NCBI RefSeq assembly: GCF_016735595.1
Contig: NZ_JAERRB010000003.1
Location: 299,401-363,400 of the forward strand
Source of the DNA: Chryseolinea lacunae
GTDB taxonomy: Bacteria; Bacteroidota; Bacteroidia; Cytophagales; Cyclobacteriaceae
Reading direction: 5' to 3'
DNA length: 64,000 bases
The notes beneath the pieces are model-generated. The model had not been told where the DNA came from and searched no databases. It worked only from the letters and a program-made list of their open reading frames with translations. Within the stretch, counting starts at the first letter, position 1. Every line of letters starts with the position of its first letter. Below, piece by piece: positions 25,492 to 35,139 of this stretch. The translations under genes were made by a program, and so were the position numbers.

Positions 25492-26265
25492 TTAGTCTTC
25501 GAACAGGCCACCCAGCAACGAGCTGGCTTCTTTGCCACTATTGCGTCCATAAGGAGCAAGGGCCTGCACCAACTTGCGGATGGGCATGGACTGAAGCCAT
25601 ACTTTGCCGGTGCCCCGCAGCGTGGCCAGGAAAATGCCTTCGCCACCAAACACCATCGAGCGCAAACCGCCTGAGCTTTGCACGTCGAAATCGATCTGCG
25701 ATTCAAAAGCCACAACGCAGCCGGTATCTACACGCAGCGTTTCGTTGTTCAATGTGCGCTCTATCACCGTCCCGCCGGCGTGCACAAAAACTTTGCCATC
25801 GCCCTGAAGTTTTTGGAGTATAAAACCTTCGCCACCCACCAGGCCCGAGCCAAGCTTGCGGTTGAAGGAGATCGACAACTTGGTGCCATAGGCGGCGCAC
25901 AGAAACCCATCTTTCTGAACAATCAACTCATTGCCGGGACTTTGGGAAAGATCCACGGGAATGACCGTGCCGGGATAGGGTGCCGAAAAGCCCACCTTTG
26001 CCTTGCGCGAGCCACGGTTGGTGAAGTGCGTCATGAAAAGCGATTCGCCCGTGAGCACGCGCGAGCCTGCCGAGAGCAGCTTGTCGAACAAACCCTGGCT
26101 GGGGTTTGAGCCGTCGCCCATTTTTGCTTCGAACTGTATGCCGTCTTCCATGAAGAGCATGGCGCCGGCTTCGGCGATCACCGTTTCGTTGGGATCCAGT
26201 TCCACCTCAACGATCTGAATGCTCTCTCCTTTAATCTCGTAGTCAATCTCGTGTGATCTGCTCAT
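25492..26265 (-). CDS. TIGR00266 / AIM24 family protein
   Basis: 257 residues, a triple beta-helix-like AIM24 protein. Motifs: [59 protein letters not shown] and [22 protein letters not shown]. The family is widespread, homotrimeric, and related to mitochondrial Aim24; its biochemical role in bacteria is unknown. It is the first gene of a pair with the Crp-like regulator, which may control or sense the same process. Confidence 0.9.
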   Translation of the reverse strand: MSRSHEIDYEIKGESIQIVEVELDPNETVIAEAGAMLFMEDGIQFEAKMGDGSNPSQGLFDKLLSAGSRVLTGESLFMTHFTNRGSRKAKVGFSAPYPGTVIPVDLSQSPGNELIVQKDGFLCAAYGTKLSISFNRKLGSGLVGGEGFILQKLQGDGKVFVHAGGTVIERTLNNETLRVDTGCVVAFESQIDFDVQSSGGLRSMVFGGEGIFLATLRGTGKVWLQSMPIRKLVQALAPYGRNSGKEASSLLGGLFED

Positions 26266-26438
26266 AGCGTTGTAATTTTTTTAAGTCGTTTTAAGAAAAA
26301 AACGGAACATGCCGGGGCTGTGTTGCTACCTGCGCAAAAAAAACCGGGCATATTGTGCCAGCGTGTATCGGAAGGGAAAGTGCTAACGGCGATTTTCAGA
26401 AACTAGTCGCCGGGAGTGAACAAGAATTTCGGAGAAGG

Positions 26439-26660
26439 CTATTTCTTTTTTTTCTTCTTACCCTTTTTCATGTCGTCGTAGTCGTCGCGCTCGGCCAGTT
26501 TTTTGTCGTCCACATTCTTATCAAGAAACTCGTTGAGCTTGTCGATGTTCATGTTGGCTTTTATTTCACCAAACTGGTCGATGGTGATGTCGAGGCCCTG
26601 GAGTTCTTTGTGAACGCGCGGCTTAGCCTTGGGAGTGGGTTTGCTTTCTTTTTTGGCCAT
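26439..26660 (-). CDS. Small highly charged protein (73 aa)
   Basis: 73 residues, Lys-rich at both ends (KKESKPTPKAKPRVHK and a terminal KKGKKKKKK) around a short ordered core (ELQGLDITIDQFGEIKANMNIDKLNEFL). The pattern suggests nucleic acid or ribosome contact, but that is inference. A TACCTTTG box (26665-26672) four bases before the ATG supports both the start and expression as a leaderless transcript. Confidence 0.68.
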   Translation of the reverse strand: MAKKESKPTPKAKPRVHKELQGLDITIDQFGEIKANMNIDKLNEFLDKNVDDKKLAERDDYDDMKKGKKKKKK

Positions 26661-26664
26661 GTAT

Positions 26665-26672
26665 CAAAGGTA
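26665..26672 (-). promoter_or_regulatory. -7 box directly upstream of the Lys-rich small gene
   Basis: TACCTTTG on the minus strand ends 4 nt before the ATG at 26660. It is the same octamer and the same spacing as at 19276-19283. Confidence 0.6.
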
Positions 26673-26740
26673 GCAAAAAGGCCTTAAAAACGAATTTCGC
26701 AGGGTTAGGTGGGACATTATGTCCGGGGCCGGAAAAAAAC

Positions 26741-26778
26741 AAAGAGACGCCGCGTTAAAATCACGCAAACGTCTCTTT
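26741..26778 (-). terminator. Terminator of gltX
   Basis: AAAGAGACG (26741-26749) pairs with CGTCTCTTT (26770-26778), with a smaller inner GCGT/ACGC helix. On the minus strand the stem is followed by the T-run opposite the A-tract before 26741. It sits 29 bp beyond the gltX stop. Confidence 0.85.
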
Positions 26779-26806
26779 GGGAAGTTATCGTTTGAATTGC
26801 CGTTTC

Positions 26807-28345
26807 TCAGGCGTTTGCCTTCACCTTCAGGGTTTGGAGCGCAAAGCCGATGCGGTTCACCACTTCGTCTTTTCCAATAATCTCCATGATCATCATCAGG
26901 TCGGGACCGCCGCCGGCGCCCGTGATGGACAGGCGGAGTGCCTGCAGAATTTTACCGGTGCCAACGCCCAGGCTGGCGGTCACTTGCTCCAGTGTTGCCT
27001 TGGCTGTGGTGGCATCGAGTGCCGGCAGTTTGGCAACCTCGTCTTTGAAGGCCGAGATCACTTTCACCGCCTCGTCGTTCCATTTCTTGCCGGCCACGCC
27101 TTCGTCAAACGCCGCAGGGGCGGTAAACAAAAACTTGCCCTGCTCCCAGAAATCTTTCGGGAACGTGACGCGCTCTTTCATGATTGACACCACCTTGAAG
27201 GCCTTCTCTTGAGAACACGAAATGTTTTCTTTCGCCAGCGACGCCAACAGGTATTCGACCAGTTCGGCGTCGGATTTTGAGCGCAGATATTGCTGGTTGA
27301 ACCATTGGGCTTTGTGAATGTCGAACTTGGCGCCGGCCTTGCCGATGCGCTCTACTGAAAACGCCTTGATCAGGTCGTCCATCGAAAACAATTCTTGCGT
27401 GGTGCCCGGATTCCAGCCCAGAAAGGCCAGGAAGTTCACTAGCGCTTCGGGCAGATAGCCCGCTTCGCGGAAGCCCGACGCTTTTTCGTTTGTGTTTGGG
27501 TCAACCCAGTCGAGCGGAAAAATGGGAAAGCCCATTTGGTCGGCATCGCGCTTGCTCAGCTTGCCGTCGCCGGTGGGCTTCAGCAGCAGCGGGAGGTGTG
27601 CAAACTGCGGCATGTCCTTTTCCCATCCCAGATATTTGTAGAGCAGCACGTGCAACGGCGCCGAAGGCAACCATTCTTCGCCGCGAATCACGTGCGAAAT
27701 TTTCATGAGGTAGTCGTCCACCACGTTGGCCAAGTGATAGGTGGGCATGCCATCGCTTTTCATCAACACCTTGTCGTCTATTTGCGAGGAGTGCACCATC
27801 ACCCAACCGCGGATCATGTCGTTGAGACGCACCTCTTCTTTGCGGGGCACTTTCAACCGGATCACATAGGGTGCGCCGGCGTTGAGCAGGTCTTTCACTT
27901 CGTCTTCGGTCAGCGTCACCGAGTTGCGCATCTGGGTGCGGGTAATGCTGTTGTATTGAGGCGATGCTACGCCGGCGGTTTTCAGGCGCTCGCGCATGGC
28001 CTCCAGTTCCTGTTCTGTATCGAACGCATAGTAGGCGTTGCCTTCGGCGATCAGTCGCAGCGCGTGTTCCATATACATGGGCTTGCGTTCCGACTGGCGG
28101 TAGGGTGCGTGTGGTCCACCCACGCCAATGCCTTCGTCGATCTTGATGCCAACCCACTCCAGCGCTTTCAAAATATATTCTTCCGCGCCGGGCACAAAGC
28201 GGGTCTGATCGGTGTCTTCGATGCGAAGGATCATGGTGCCGTTGTTCTGGCGGGCCAGCAAATAGTTATACAAAGCGGTTCTCACACCACCAATGTGCAG
28301 GGCGCCGGTGGGGCTTGGGGCAAATCTTACGCGAACTTCTCTCAT
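26807..28345 (-). CDS. gltX: Glutamyl-tRNA synthetase
   Basis: 512 residues, normal length for a discriminating or non-discriminating class I GluRS. The ATP site is complete: HIGH-type motif in PSPTGALHIGGVRTALYN (~15) and KMSKS-type motif GKLSKRDADQMGF (~260). A C-terminal all-helical anticodon-binding domain follows. It charges tRNA-Glu in the cytosol. A TACCTTTG -7 box lies at 28372-28379, and the gene has its own terminator, so it is monocistronic. Confidence 0.97.
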   Translation of the reverse strand: MREVRVRFAPSPTGALHIGGVRTALYNYLLARQNNGTMILRIEDTDQTRFVPGAEEYILKALEWVGIKIDEGIGVGGPHAPYRQSERKPMYMEHALRLIAEGNAYYAFDTEQELEAMRERLKTAGVASPQYNSITRTQMRNSVTLTEDEVKDLLNAGAPYVIRLKVPRKEEVRLNDMIRGWVMVHSSQIDDKVLMKSDGMPTYHLANVVDDYLMKISHVIRGEEWLPSAPLHVLLYKYLGWEKDMPQFAHLPLLLKPTGDGKLSKRDADQMGFPIFPLDWVDPNTNEKASGFREAGYLPEALVNFLAFLGWNPGTTQELFSMDDLIKAFSVERIGKAGAKFDIHKAQWFNQQYLRSKSDAELVEYLLASLAKENISCSQEKAFKVVSIMKERVTFPKDFWEQGKFLFTAPAAFDEGVAGKKWNDEAVKVISAFKDEVAKLPALDATTAKATLEQVTASLGVGTGKILQALRLSITGAGGGPDLMMIMEIIGKDEVVNRIGFALQTLKVKANA

Positions 28346-28371
28346 TCCTTGGCTTCCGGTTTTTCGGACTG

Positions 28372-28379
28372 CAAAGGTA
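28372..28379 (-). promoter_or_regulatory. -7 box of gltX
   Basis: TACCTTTG (minus strand) fits TAnnTTTG and predicts a leader of roughly 20 nt. No clear TTTG stands at the -33 distance. Confidence 0.55.
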
Positions 28380-28477
28380 AAGTGAATTTGTGATTTACGA
28401 CAGGTTTTCGAACATTTTGGAAGGGGTGTGGCGACTTCGTGAGCCCCGATTCTACTGGCAACCGTAGAAATTATTTT

Positions 28478-30880
28478 CTATTCATGACGCAGGGTATCTA
28501 CCGGATTGGTGAGTGCCGCGCGAAGTGTTTGAAAACTGATCGTGGCAAGCGTTATGAAAACAAGCACCAGCGTGGGCAACACAAACATCCACACCTTGAG
28601 CTCCACTTTCAGCGCAAAGCTGTTCAGCCAGTTGTCCATGGCATACCACGCGCTGGGTATGGCAATGCAGGTGGCGGCCAAAATCAACACGATATATTCG
28701 CGACAGAGCAACACCACGATGCTGCTTTCTTTTGCGCCCAACACTTTGCGTATTCCAATTTCGCGCGTGCGCACAGATGCCGTGTAGGCCGACAGACCAA
28801 ACAAGCCAAGCACCGTCACAAACACCAGCAACGCCGAAAAGAAACCGATGAGCTTGCCGAACTGAATGTCGCGCTTGTATTGCTGATCATATTTTTCGTC
28901 GAGAAAATAATAGCTGAAGGGCTGGCCGGGAAACACGTGGTGGAAAAGTTCTTCGAGGTCGCTCACCACTTGCCGCGCCGCTTTTGTTTCGATGTTGATC
29001 AGATAGAACAAACCACCTTCGGGCCGATAGGCATAGAGCACCGGCGGTATGGGATCTTTGGGCGACTCCTGGTGAAAGTCGTTCACCACACCAATCACCG
29101 TGGCGGTGTCGCCCATGAACAAAACTTTTTCGTCGATGGCATCTTCCGGTTTTTCGAAACCCAGCGTGGCCAGGGCCTGCTCGTTCACAAACAATGTTTT
29201 GCGAGGAATGCTTTGCGTGGTGAAGTTGCGTCCGGCCAGCAGCTGCAGGCCCATCACTTCCACAAAATTTTCGTCGACCCACATGCGTTGATATTGAAAC
29301 GATTTCGAGTCGTCGTCTTTCGGGCGACGCACGCCGTTGATGAGGTAGATGATCGGGTCGCCCGGCACCACGTTCAGATACGTGCTGGCTTCCACTCCCG
29401 GGATGCGCATCATTTCTTTCTTATAGGTATCGACGCGCTGGTTGGCCAGCGAGTCATAGATTTCCGAATCTCTGATCACCAGCTTTTGCGACACATCGAA
29501 GCCCAACGCCTGGCTGCGCAGGAAACTGATTTGTTTGTAGATGATGAACAAACAGCTCACCAACACGATGGCCGTCACAAACGGCACCAGCACCATGGCT
29601 TTGCGCACCCAACGGCCCGAAGCCGAGGCCACAAATTTTCCCTTCAGGATCAACGACGGTTTGAAGGCCGACAGAAAAAACGCGGGATACAACCCGGCAG
29701 CCAGGCTTCCGCCCAGCAGCACACCCGTCATCACCATCCAGAATCGGATGTCGAGCACCGAAAAATTTACCTGTGTGCTAATCACGTTGTTGAACGTGGG
29801 CATCATGGCAAACACCATCACGGCCGCGATGACCCCCGCGGCAAGGTTCAGGAAAAGCGACTCCAGCAAGAACTGCCCGATAAGTTGGAGGCGGTAGCTG
29901 CCCAGCACTTTGCGGATGCCCACTTCTTTTGCACGCTCCAGCGATTTTGCCGTGGCCAGTCCCACATAGTTGAACCAAGCGATCACCAGAATGAAGATGG
30001 CCACCAAGGTGATGTATTCGATGTAGCGATGGTCGCCGTTTTGTTCAAGCTCGTTGCTGAGGTCGGAATAGAGGTGAATGCTGGTGAGCGGTTGCAACTG
30101 CCACGTCATGCGCTGATCGGTCTCTTTCAGCCAGTCGCCGGCTTGTGCCATGATGAGGTCGGGAAATTTTTGTTCGAGTGCCCTGGCGTTTGCGCCGTCG
30201 CGCAGCACCACATAGGTCATCAAACCATCGTAGCGCCAGGGAGCGTCCAGCACTTCGCGGTAGGGATGTTTTTCGAACGTGGCATACGAAATGATGATGT
30301 CGAATTTCATATGCGAATTGTCGGGCATGTCTTTGTATACACCCACCACATCAAATTCATATGTTCCGCGGAAGCTCAGTGTTTTTCCGATCGGGTCTTC
30401 GCCTTTAAAAACTTTTTTGGCAAACGACTCCGACACCACAGCGGTGTAGGGATCGCGCAACACCAGCGAATCAACGCCTTTGATGAGGGGAAAAGAAAAA
30501 TAGCGGAAGAAATTTTCGGAGGCAAAACATGTGCGCTCTTCCTTGAAGCCTTCGTTCTTATAGAGAATGATGGGCGAAACTTTTATTAGCGACACATGGT
30601 CTTCCACTTCGGCAAACGAGCTCTTCAGGGCCGTGCCCGTTGCATAGCTGCCGATGGCCGAGTGAAGCGTGCGTTCGCCGCGACTGAAGCGGTCTTGCTG
30701 CACGCGATAGATGTGGTCTTTGCGAACATGAAACTGGTCAAAACTTTTTTCGTAGCTGATGTAGAGAACAATCAGCACAAAAACAGCTATACCGATGGAA
30801 AGACCGCCGACGTTGATGAAGGAATAAACCTTATTTTTGAGCAGGCTTCGAAAAGCCACCCTGATGTTATTGCGGAACAC
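28478..30880 (-). CDS. FtsX/MacB-type ABC transporter permease (two-domain)
   Basis: 800 residues. N-terminal helix after the typical start FRNNIRVAFRSLLKNKVYSFINVGGLSIG, a MacB-like periplasmic domain (~45-250), three helices with the ERAKEVGIRKVLGSYR motif (~320), a further helix pair, a second periplasmic domain (~440-660) and a C-terminal helix set with RTREIGIRKVLGAKE (~690). This is the Bacteroidota-type duplicated permease that works with a separate LolD-like ATPase. No ATPase gene is adjacent. Role: export or extraction of lipoproteins, peptides or drugs; not specified further by sequence. Confidence 0.92.
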   Translation of the reverse strand: MFRNNIRVAFRSLLKNKVYSFINVGGLSIGIAVFVLIVLYISYEKSFDQFHVRKDHIYRVQQDRFSRGERTLHSAIGSYATGTALKSSFAEVEDHVSLIKVSPIILYKNEGFKEERTCFASENFFRYFSFPLIKGVDSLVLRDPYTAVVSESFAKKVFKGEDPIGKTLSFRGTYEFDVVGVYKDMPDNSHMKFDIIISYATFEKHPYREVLDAPWRYDGLMTYVVLRDGANARALEQKFPDLIMAQAGDWLKETDQRMTWQLQPLTSIHLYSDLSNELEQNGDHRYIEYITLVAIFILVIAWFNYVGLATAKSLERAKEVGIRKVLGSYRLQLIGQFLLESLFLNLAAGVIAAVMVFAMMPTFNNVISTQVNFSVLDIRFWMVMTGVLLGGSLAAGLYPAFFLSAFKPSLILKGKFVASASGRWVRKAMVLVPFVTAIVLVSCLFIIYKQISFLRSQALGFDVSQKLVIRDSEIYDSLANQRVDTYKKEMMRIPGVEASTYLNVVPGDPIIYLINGVRRPKDDDSKSFQYQRMWVDENFVEVMGLQLLAGRNFTTQSIPRKTLFVNEQALATLGFEKPEDAIDEKVLFMGDTATVIGVVNDFHQESPKDPIPPVLYAYRPEGGLFYLINIETKAARQVVSDLEELFHHVFPGQPFSYYFLDEKYDQQYKRDIQFGKLIGFFSALLVFVTVLGLFGLSAYTASVRTREIGIRKVLGAKESSIVVLLCREYIVLILAATCIAIPSAWYAMDNWLNSFALKVELKVWMFVLPTLVLVFITLATISFQTLRAALTNPVDTLRHE

Positions 30881-30955
30881 GTGTCGAAAGTTAAGGAGTT
30901 AATCGCTATCAGGGGTCGGTTCATAGCTTTATGTAAACTAAATTAACAATTATTC

Positions 30956-31930
30956 ATGAATTCAAAATCCGATTACGATCTTATTATTATAGGCGCAGGA
31001 CCCATCGGTTTGGCCTGCGGCATCGAAGCAAAAAAATCGGGTTTGAATTATCTGATCCTTGAAAAAGGATGCCTCGTTAATTCGCTCTATCACTATCCGC
31101 TCAACATGACATTCTTCTCCACGTCCGATCGTTTGGAGATTGGCGAGGTGCCTTTCATTTCGCATGGCGCCAAGCCCGTGCGCACGGAAGCGTTGGAATA
31201 TTATCGCCGTGTGGCGTCAACATGGAAGCTGCATATCAGATTGTATGAGGCCGTCACCGCGTTGAAAACCGAAAACGGTGTGCACGAAATTTCCACACCC
31301 AAAGGACACTACACCGCCAAAGCCATTGTGCTGGCACTTGGTTTTTATGACTTGCCCTATTTGCTGAACGTGCCCGGCGAAAATTTGCCAAAGGTGAAAC
31401 ACTACTACGACGAACCACATCCCTACTATGCGCAAAACATTCTGGTGGTAGGCGCGGCCAATTCGGCGGTAGACGTGGCGCTGGAAACGTATCGCAAAGG
31501 CGCCAACGTCACCATGGTGATTCGCGAAAAACAAATTCGCGAAAGCGTGAAATACTGGGTGCGGCCCGACATTGAAAACCGCATCGCCGAAGGTTCTATC
31601 AAAGCCTATTTCGAATCCTCGATCCTCGAAATTTTCCCCACCACCGTGAAGATCAAAACACCCGAAGGCGAAAAAGTTCTGGACAACGATTTTGTACTGG
31701 CCATGACGGGCTATCAACCGCCATTCGATTTCATGAAAGCCTGTGGCATCCATTTTCAAAACGACGCTTTTCACACACCGGTCTATGACGAACACACCAT
31801 GGAAACAAATGTGGAAAATCTTTACCTCGCCGGTGTGATGGTGGGCGGACTGAAAACCGGCAAGTGGTTCATCGAAAACTCGCGCGTGCACGCCACCATG
31901 ATCCTGGATGCGTTAAAGAAAAAATTGTAG
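30956..31930 (+). CDS. ypdA: YpdA family NAD(P)-dependent flavoprotein (bacillithiol disulfide reductase-like)
   Basis: 324 residues. FAD-binding IIGAGPIGLACGIEAKKSG near the N-terminus, second dinucleotide motif LVVGAANSAVDVALE (~163), and C-terminal LYLAGVMVGGLKTGKWFIEN. These match YpdA (Bdr), which reduces bacillithiol disulfide in Firmicutes and is found with bacillithiol synthesis genes in Bacteroidota. It lacks the CxxC of thioredoxin reductases, as expected for YpdA. It is divergent from the ABC permease (75 bp apart) and convergent with fructosamine kinase. Confidence 0.87.
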   Translation: MNSKSDYDLIIIGAGPIGLACGIEAKKSGLNYLILEKGCLVNSLYHYPLNMTFFSTSDRLEIGEVPFISHGAKPVRTEALEYYRRVASTWKLHIRLYEAVTALKTENGVHEISTPKGHYTAKAIVLALGFYDLPYLLNVPGENLPKVKHYYDEPHPYYAQNILVVGAANSAVDVALETYRKGANVTMVIREKQIRESVKYWVRPDIENRIAEGSIKAYFESSILEIFPTTVKIKTPEGEKVLDNDFVLAMTGYQPPFDFMKACGIHFQNDAFHTPVYDEHTMETNVENLYLAGVMVGGLKTGKWFIENSRVHATMILDALKKKL

Positions 31931-31949
31931 GTCGTGTCCTAAAGTTTCG

Positions 31950-32837
31950 TCACGTATATTTTCTCAGAACATTTTCCACTGCACCAACATACGACCCGCC
32001 AAACAGGTTGACGTGCACCAGAAGCGGATAGAGTGTGTAGAGATCAACGCGGCGTTCGAAGCCCGGCTGAAGCGGATAGGCATGATGATAAGCTTCATAA
32101 AATTCATTGTCGAAGCCACCAAACAGTTGCGTCATGGCCAGCTCTGCTTCGCGATGGCCAAAATAAACCGCGGGGTCCACTAAACATGGCGCGCCCTGCG
32201 CATTGGCAAGGAGGTTGCCCGACCACAAATCGCCGTGCAACAGCGCGGGCAATTCTTCGGGAAGCAACTCGGGAAGACGTTTGTATAAAGCCTCAAACAT
32301 TTTTGTCCAGCGTGCATCCACGCGGTGGGCATCGCACGCCAGCTTCACCTGCACGGTAAGACGTTGCTCTATATAAAACGCTACCCATGTCGTGGTCGGT
32401 GTGTTGTGTTGTGGAAGCGAGCCAATGTAGTTTGCATGATCCAACCCAAAGCGTGCGGCCGTTACGCGGTGCAGCGCGGCCAGTTGCTGACCAAGATGTT
32501 CCCAGTATTTTTTTCCGCGCGCCGATGGTGTGATGAACTCCAGCAGCAAATATTGAAATGAACTTGTCTCGCCGGTGTGAACCACCTTCGGAATGTAAAT
32601 CACACCCGGTGCGCGCAGCAAGGTCAATCCCTTCACCTCGGCTTCGAACATGCCGGGGAATTTTTGGGCTTCGTTCCATTTCAGAAAAAATTCGCCCGCC
32701 GATGTGCCCAGCTTTCCGGCTTTGTTAATGCTTCCGCCACCCACAAACGAAAAATTCGTCACGGTTGCCGGTGACGAATCTCGCTGCAAAAATTCGATGA
32801 TGCCTTGTTGAACTTCGGGTGGAACTTCAGAAAGCAT
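31950..32837 (-). CDS. Fructosamine kinase family protein
   Basis: 295 residues, an aminoglycoside-phosphotransferase-like fold of the fructosamine-3-kinase family: GGGSINKAGKL (nucleotide loop), FFLKWNE (Lys), catalytic ALLHGDLWSGNLL (Asp ~205) and metal ligand CLVDPAVYFGHREAELAM. It should phosphorylate protein- or amino-acid-bound ketoamines (Amadori products) for deglycation. It begins 8 bp after the stop of a TonB receptor gene, so it is probably expressed with that receptor. Confidence 0.9.
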   Translation of the reverse strand: MLSEVPPEVQQGIIEFLQRDSSPATVTNFSFVGGGSINKAGKLGTSAGEFFLKWNEAQKFPGMFEAEVKGLTLLRAPGVIYIPKVVHTGETSSFQYLLLEFITPSARGKKYWEHLGQQLAALHRVTAARFGLDHANYIGSLPQHNTPTTTWVAFYIEQRLTVQVKLACDAHRVDARWTKMFEALYKRLPELLPEELPALLHGDLWSGNLLANAQGAPCLVDPAVYFGHREAELAMTQLFGGFDNEFYEAYHHAYPLQPGFERRVDLYTLYPLLVHVNLFGGSYVGAVENVLRKYT

Positions 32838-32845
32838 GATTCGGT

Positions 32846-34927
32846 TTATTTTTTCTTCAGGAAGGGCTTCAAGGTAACACCACCATAATATTGACGCGGC
32901 GCTGCAGCATTATAATATCGGCCTCCCACGGCGTTCAGGTCGTTGCCAAGGCTGTAGGTTTTATCCAACGCGTTGTCAACACCGGCAAAGATTTCGAACG
33001 GCAGGTTTTTCGAAAGCAATGTGCGATAACCCACGCGCGCGCCCAACAACACATACGACGCTGCATATTCTGTGTTGGCATCGTTTAATGGAATTTCGTC
33101 AACATAGTTCGCTGTGATGTTTGTATAGAATTTTTTCACTGTCACATCAAGTCCCAGCAACCCCACGTTGGGTGCAACCCCCGTGAGCCGGTTGCCCGAA
33201 AAATCAGCGCCGTCCTGCACATAGGTGTCAAAGCGATAGTGGTTGTAGGTGAAGCTTCCCCAAAAGCGAAGATAGGTGATGGCCCCCGATGCACTAAGCG
33301 TTGGCGTGTAGGACAGCGTTGCCTCCAAGCCGCGTTGTTTTGTTTTTCCGGCATTCACAAAATAGTCGGCGCCGTCGGCGGTGCGTTGAATCACGATGGT
33401 TTCGTTCAGGCTGAAATCATAGGCCGTGATGTCGGCAGCCAGTTGATGGTTCAGGGCACTGCCGCGAATGCCCACTTCATAGCTCGTGCCACGTTCTGCA
33501 TTGAGACTGTTGTTGTAGGTGTTAGTAGACGGACGAACCTCTGCCAGCGATGGCGGCGAAAATCCTTTGCTCACACTGCCATAGACCGAAACAGCCTGCG
33601 TGATTTTTTTCAACAAGGCTACTCGGGGAGAAAACACGGGATCAAATTTCCGCGTCTGCTCAACAGCAGGTGTCACGATGAGCGAGGTGTATCCATACTT
33701 CAGAAAATTGGTGCTTGCCCCAATGGTCAGGAAAAACGCCGCGGGAAGCTCAAGGTCGGCTTGTGCAAAGGCCAACAGCTGGTTCGATTTCAATTTGTCG
33801 TCCGACTGAATGGCTCCGGCCACACCGGCAGCATTGGCAAATACTTTCACAGGCGATGTGAAATACTGGTATTCGCTTCCAAAAGAAATTCTCCCATTCC
33901 AGCTTTCCTTGTCGAATGCATATTGCAGGGTGAGTCGGCCACCCAGGTTGTCTTCATCTCTTTTCTCTACGTTGCGAATGGTGGGGTTCTCAAAATCTGT
34001 GGTCGCGCCATAGACCGCCGCCTTCGACGACCAATGTTCGTTCCAGGCATAGTCGTGCACCAGCCCGGCATAAATAGTTTTGTTAAACACAGCCGCGTGT
34101 TGTGCTACCGCTCCGGGAGTCTGCCCCGCTTGTGGCCGCGCCTGGCGAGGGTCTTGCTCGAACTGCGTCTTGTTCAAACCACCCGGAGTTTGATACATCA
34201 AGTCCGTGTAAAAAATAGTGGCTGCCAATGTGCTCTTCGCGTTCAGCACAAAATCAACATCGGCATTCAACGCATCACGTCGCATGGCGGTTTGCTCGCG
34301 ATAGCCGTCTGCTTTCTGGTGGGCGTATTGTATGGAGGCCTTCACCTTTTCCGTTCCCACGTTAGCCGACAACTGATAGCGTTGCAAGCCATAGCTTCCC
34401 ACCAGCGCCGAAAGTTGAAGCTGTGGTTCCTGTGGAATTTTTTTGGTGAGCAACACCACGCCGCCGGTACCTGCGCCATACAAACTGGCACCCGGTCCTT
34501 TAATGACCTCGGCATTCGACACCGCGCCAAAGTCGACAAGGTTCAGGTATGTGTTTCCGCCGCCGTCGGTGAGGGGCAGTCCATTCCAATACATTTTCAC
34601 ATTGCGCACACCAAACGGCGAACGCAACAAACTTCCACGCACGCTGAACCGATAACTTCCCGGCGAACGCTCTTCCATGCGCACACCCGGAATGGCGTTC
34701 ACGGCCGGCAACAGCGACGTGTTGCTGAATCGCTCCAGGTCTTTTGTGGATACCACACCCACCGCCGCGGGCACTTCGTTGAGCGGCCGGTCGTAGGTGT
34801 AGGCCTGCACGGTCACGGCGTCGAGAACTTTTGTAGAGTCTGTTTGATTTTGTGACGACGCGGTGGTTTGCACGAGCAAAAGGCCACCCAACATCAGGAG
34901 CATAAAGGGGAGTAAAGTTTTTTTCAC
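32846..34927 (-). CDS. TonB-dependent outer-membrane receptor (FecA/FhuA-like)
   Basis: 693 residues from GTG 34927, chosen because it gives the signal peptide MKKTLLPFMLLMLGGLLL...TASSQ and lies 20 bp below a near-consensus -7 box (34948-34955); ATG 34969 is the alternative. Unlike the other two receptors it has no carboxypeptidase-like N-domain. It begins with a plug (LDAVTVQAYTYDRPLNEVP; PGVRMEERSPGSYRFSVRG; GPGASLYGAGTGGVVLLT) and a barrel ending in QYYGGVTLKPFLKKK, with a basic tail after the terminal aromatic. Ligand unknown, siderophore-like by architecture. Followed by fructosamine kinase at +8 bp. Confidence 0.88.
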   Translation of the reverse strand: MKKTLLPFMLLMLGGLLLVQTTASSQNQTDSTKVLDAVTVQAYTYDRPLNEVPAAVGVVSTKDLERFSNTSLLPAVNAIPGVRMEERSPGSYRFSVRGSLLRSPFGVRNVKMYWNGLPLTDGGGNTYLNLVDFGAVSNAEVIKGPGASLYGAGTGGVVLLTKKIPQEPQLQLSALVGSYGLQRYQLSANVGTEKVKASIQYAHQKADGYREQTAMRRDALNADVDFVLNAKSTLAATIFYTDLMYQTPGGLNKTQFEQDPRQARPQAGQTPGAVAQHAAVFNKTIYAGLVHDYAWNEHWSSKAAVYGATTDFENPTIRNVEKRDEDNLGGRLTLQYAFDKESWNGRISFGSEYQYFTSPVKVFANAAGVAGAIQSDDKLKSNQLLAFAQADLELPAAFFLTIGASTNFLKYGYTSLIVTPAVEQTRKFDPVFSPRVALLKKITQAVSVYGSVSKGFSPPSLAEVRPSTNTYNNSLNAERGTSYEVGIRGSALNHQLAADITAYDFSLNETIVIQRTADGADYFVNAGKTKQRGLEATLSYTPTLSASGAITYLRFWGSFTYNHYRFDTYVQDGADFSGNRLTGVAPNVGLLGLDVTVKKFYTNITANYVDEIPLNDANTEYAASYVLLGARVGYRTLLSKNLPFEIFAGVDNALDKTYSLGNDLNAVGGRYYNAAAPRQYYGGVTLKPFLKKK

Positions 34928-35073
34928 GTGTATCGTTATTCTGTAAGGAAAGATAGCCAAGAATTTCATTCCACGTCCCGGGTTTCGGAAGAGCGTGAAA
35001 AATGAATCACCAGCGGCATCTGCGAATTTATTTTGGCCGATCGGCAACGCTAAAAAAAATTTGACAAACAAAA

Positions 35074-35099
35074 GAGGCTGCCTTTTTCAAGACAGCCTC
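35074..35099 (-). terminator. Terminator of metK (works in both directions)
   Basis: GAGGCTG (35074-35080) pairs with CAGCCTC (35093-35099) around a 12-nt loop. T-tracts flank it on both strands (TTTTTTT after it on plus; the A-run before 35074 reads as T on minus). It ends metK 40 bp beyond the stop. Confidence 0.8.
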
Positions 35100-35139
35100 C
35101 CGTTTTTTTAAAACCCTCCGGACAAAATCCGGATGATGA

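Noticed and set aside
28439-30589. Long plus-strand open frame (716 codons)
   Set aside because: It lies antisense to the ABC permease, which has clear FtsX motifs; the translation is low-quality (Gln/His-rich) and has no domain.
33239-34855. Long plus-strand open frame (538 codons)
   Set aside because: Antisense to the TonB receptor at 32846-34927; no plausible signal or domain.
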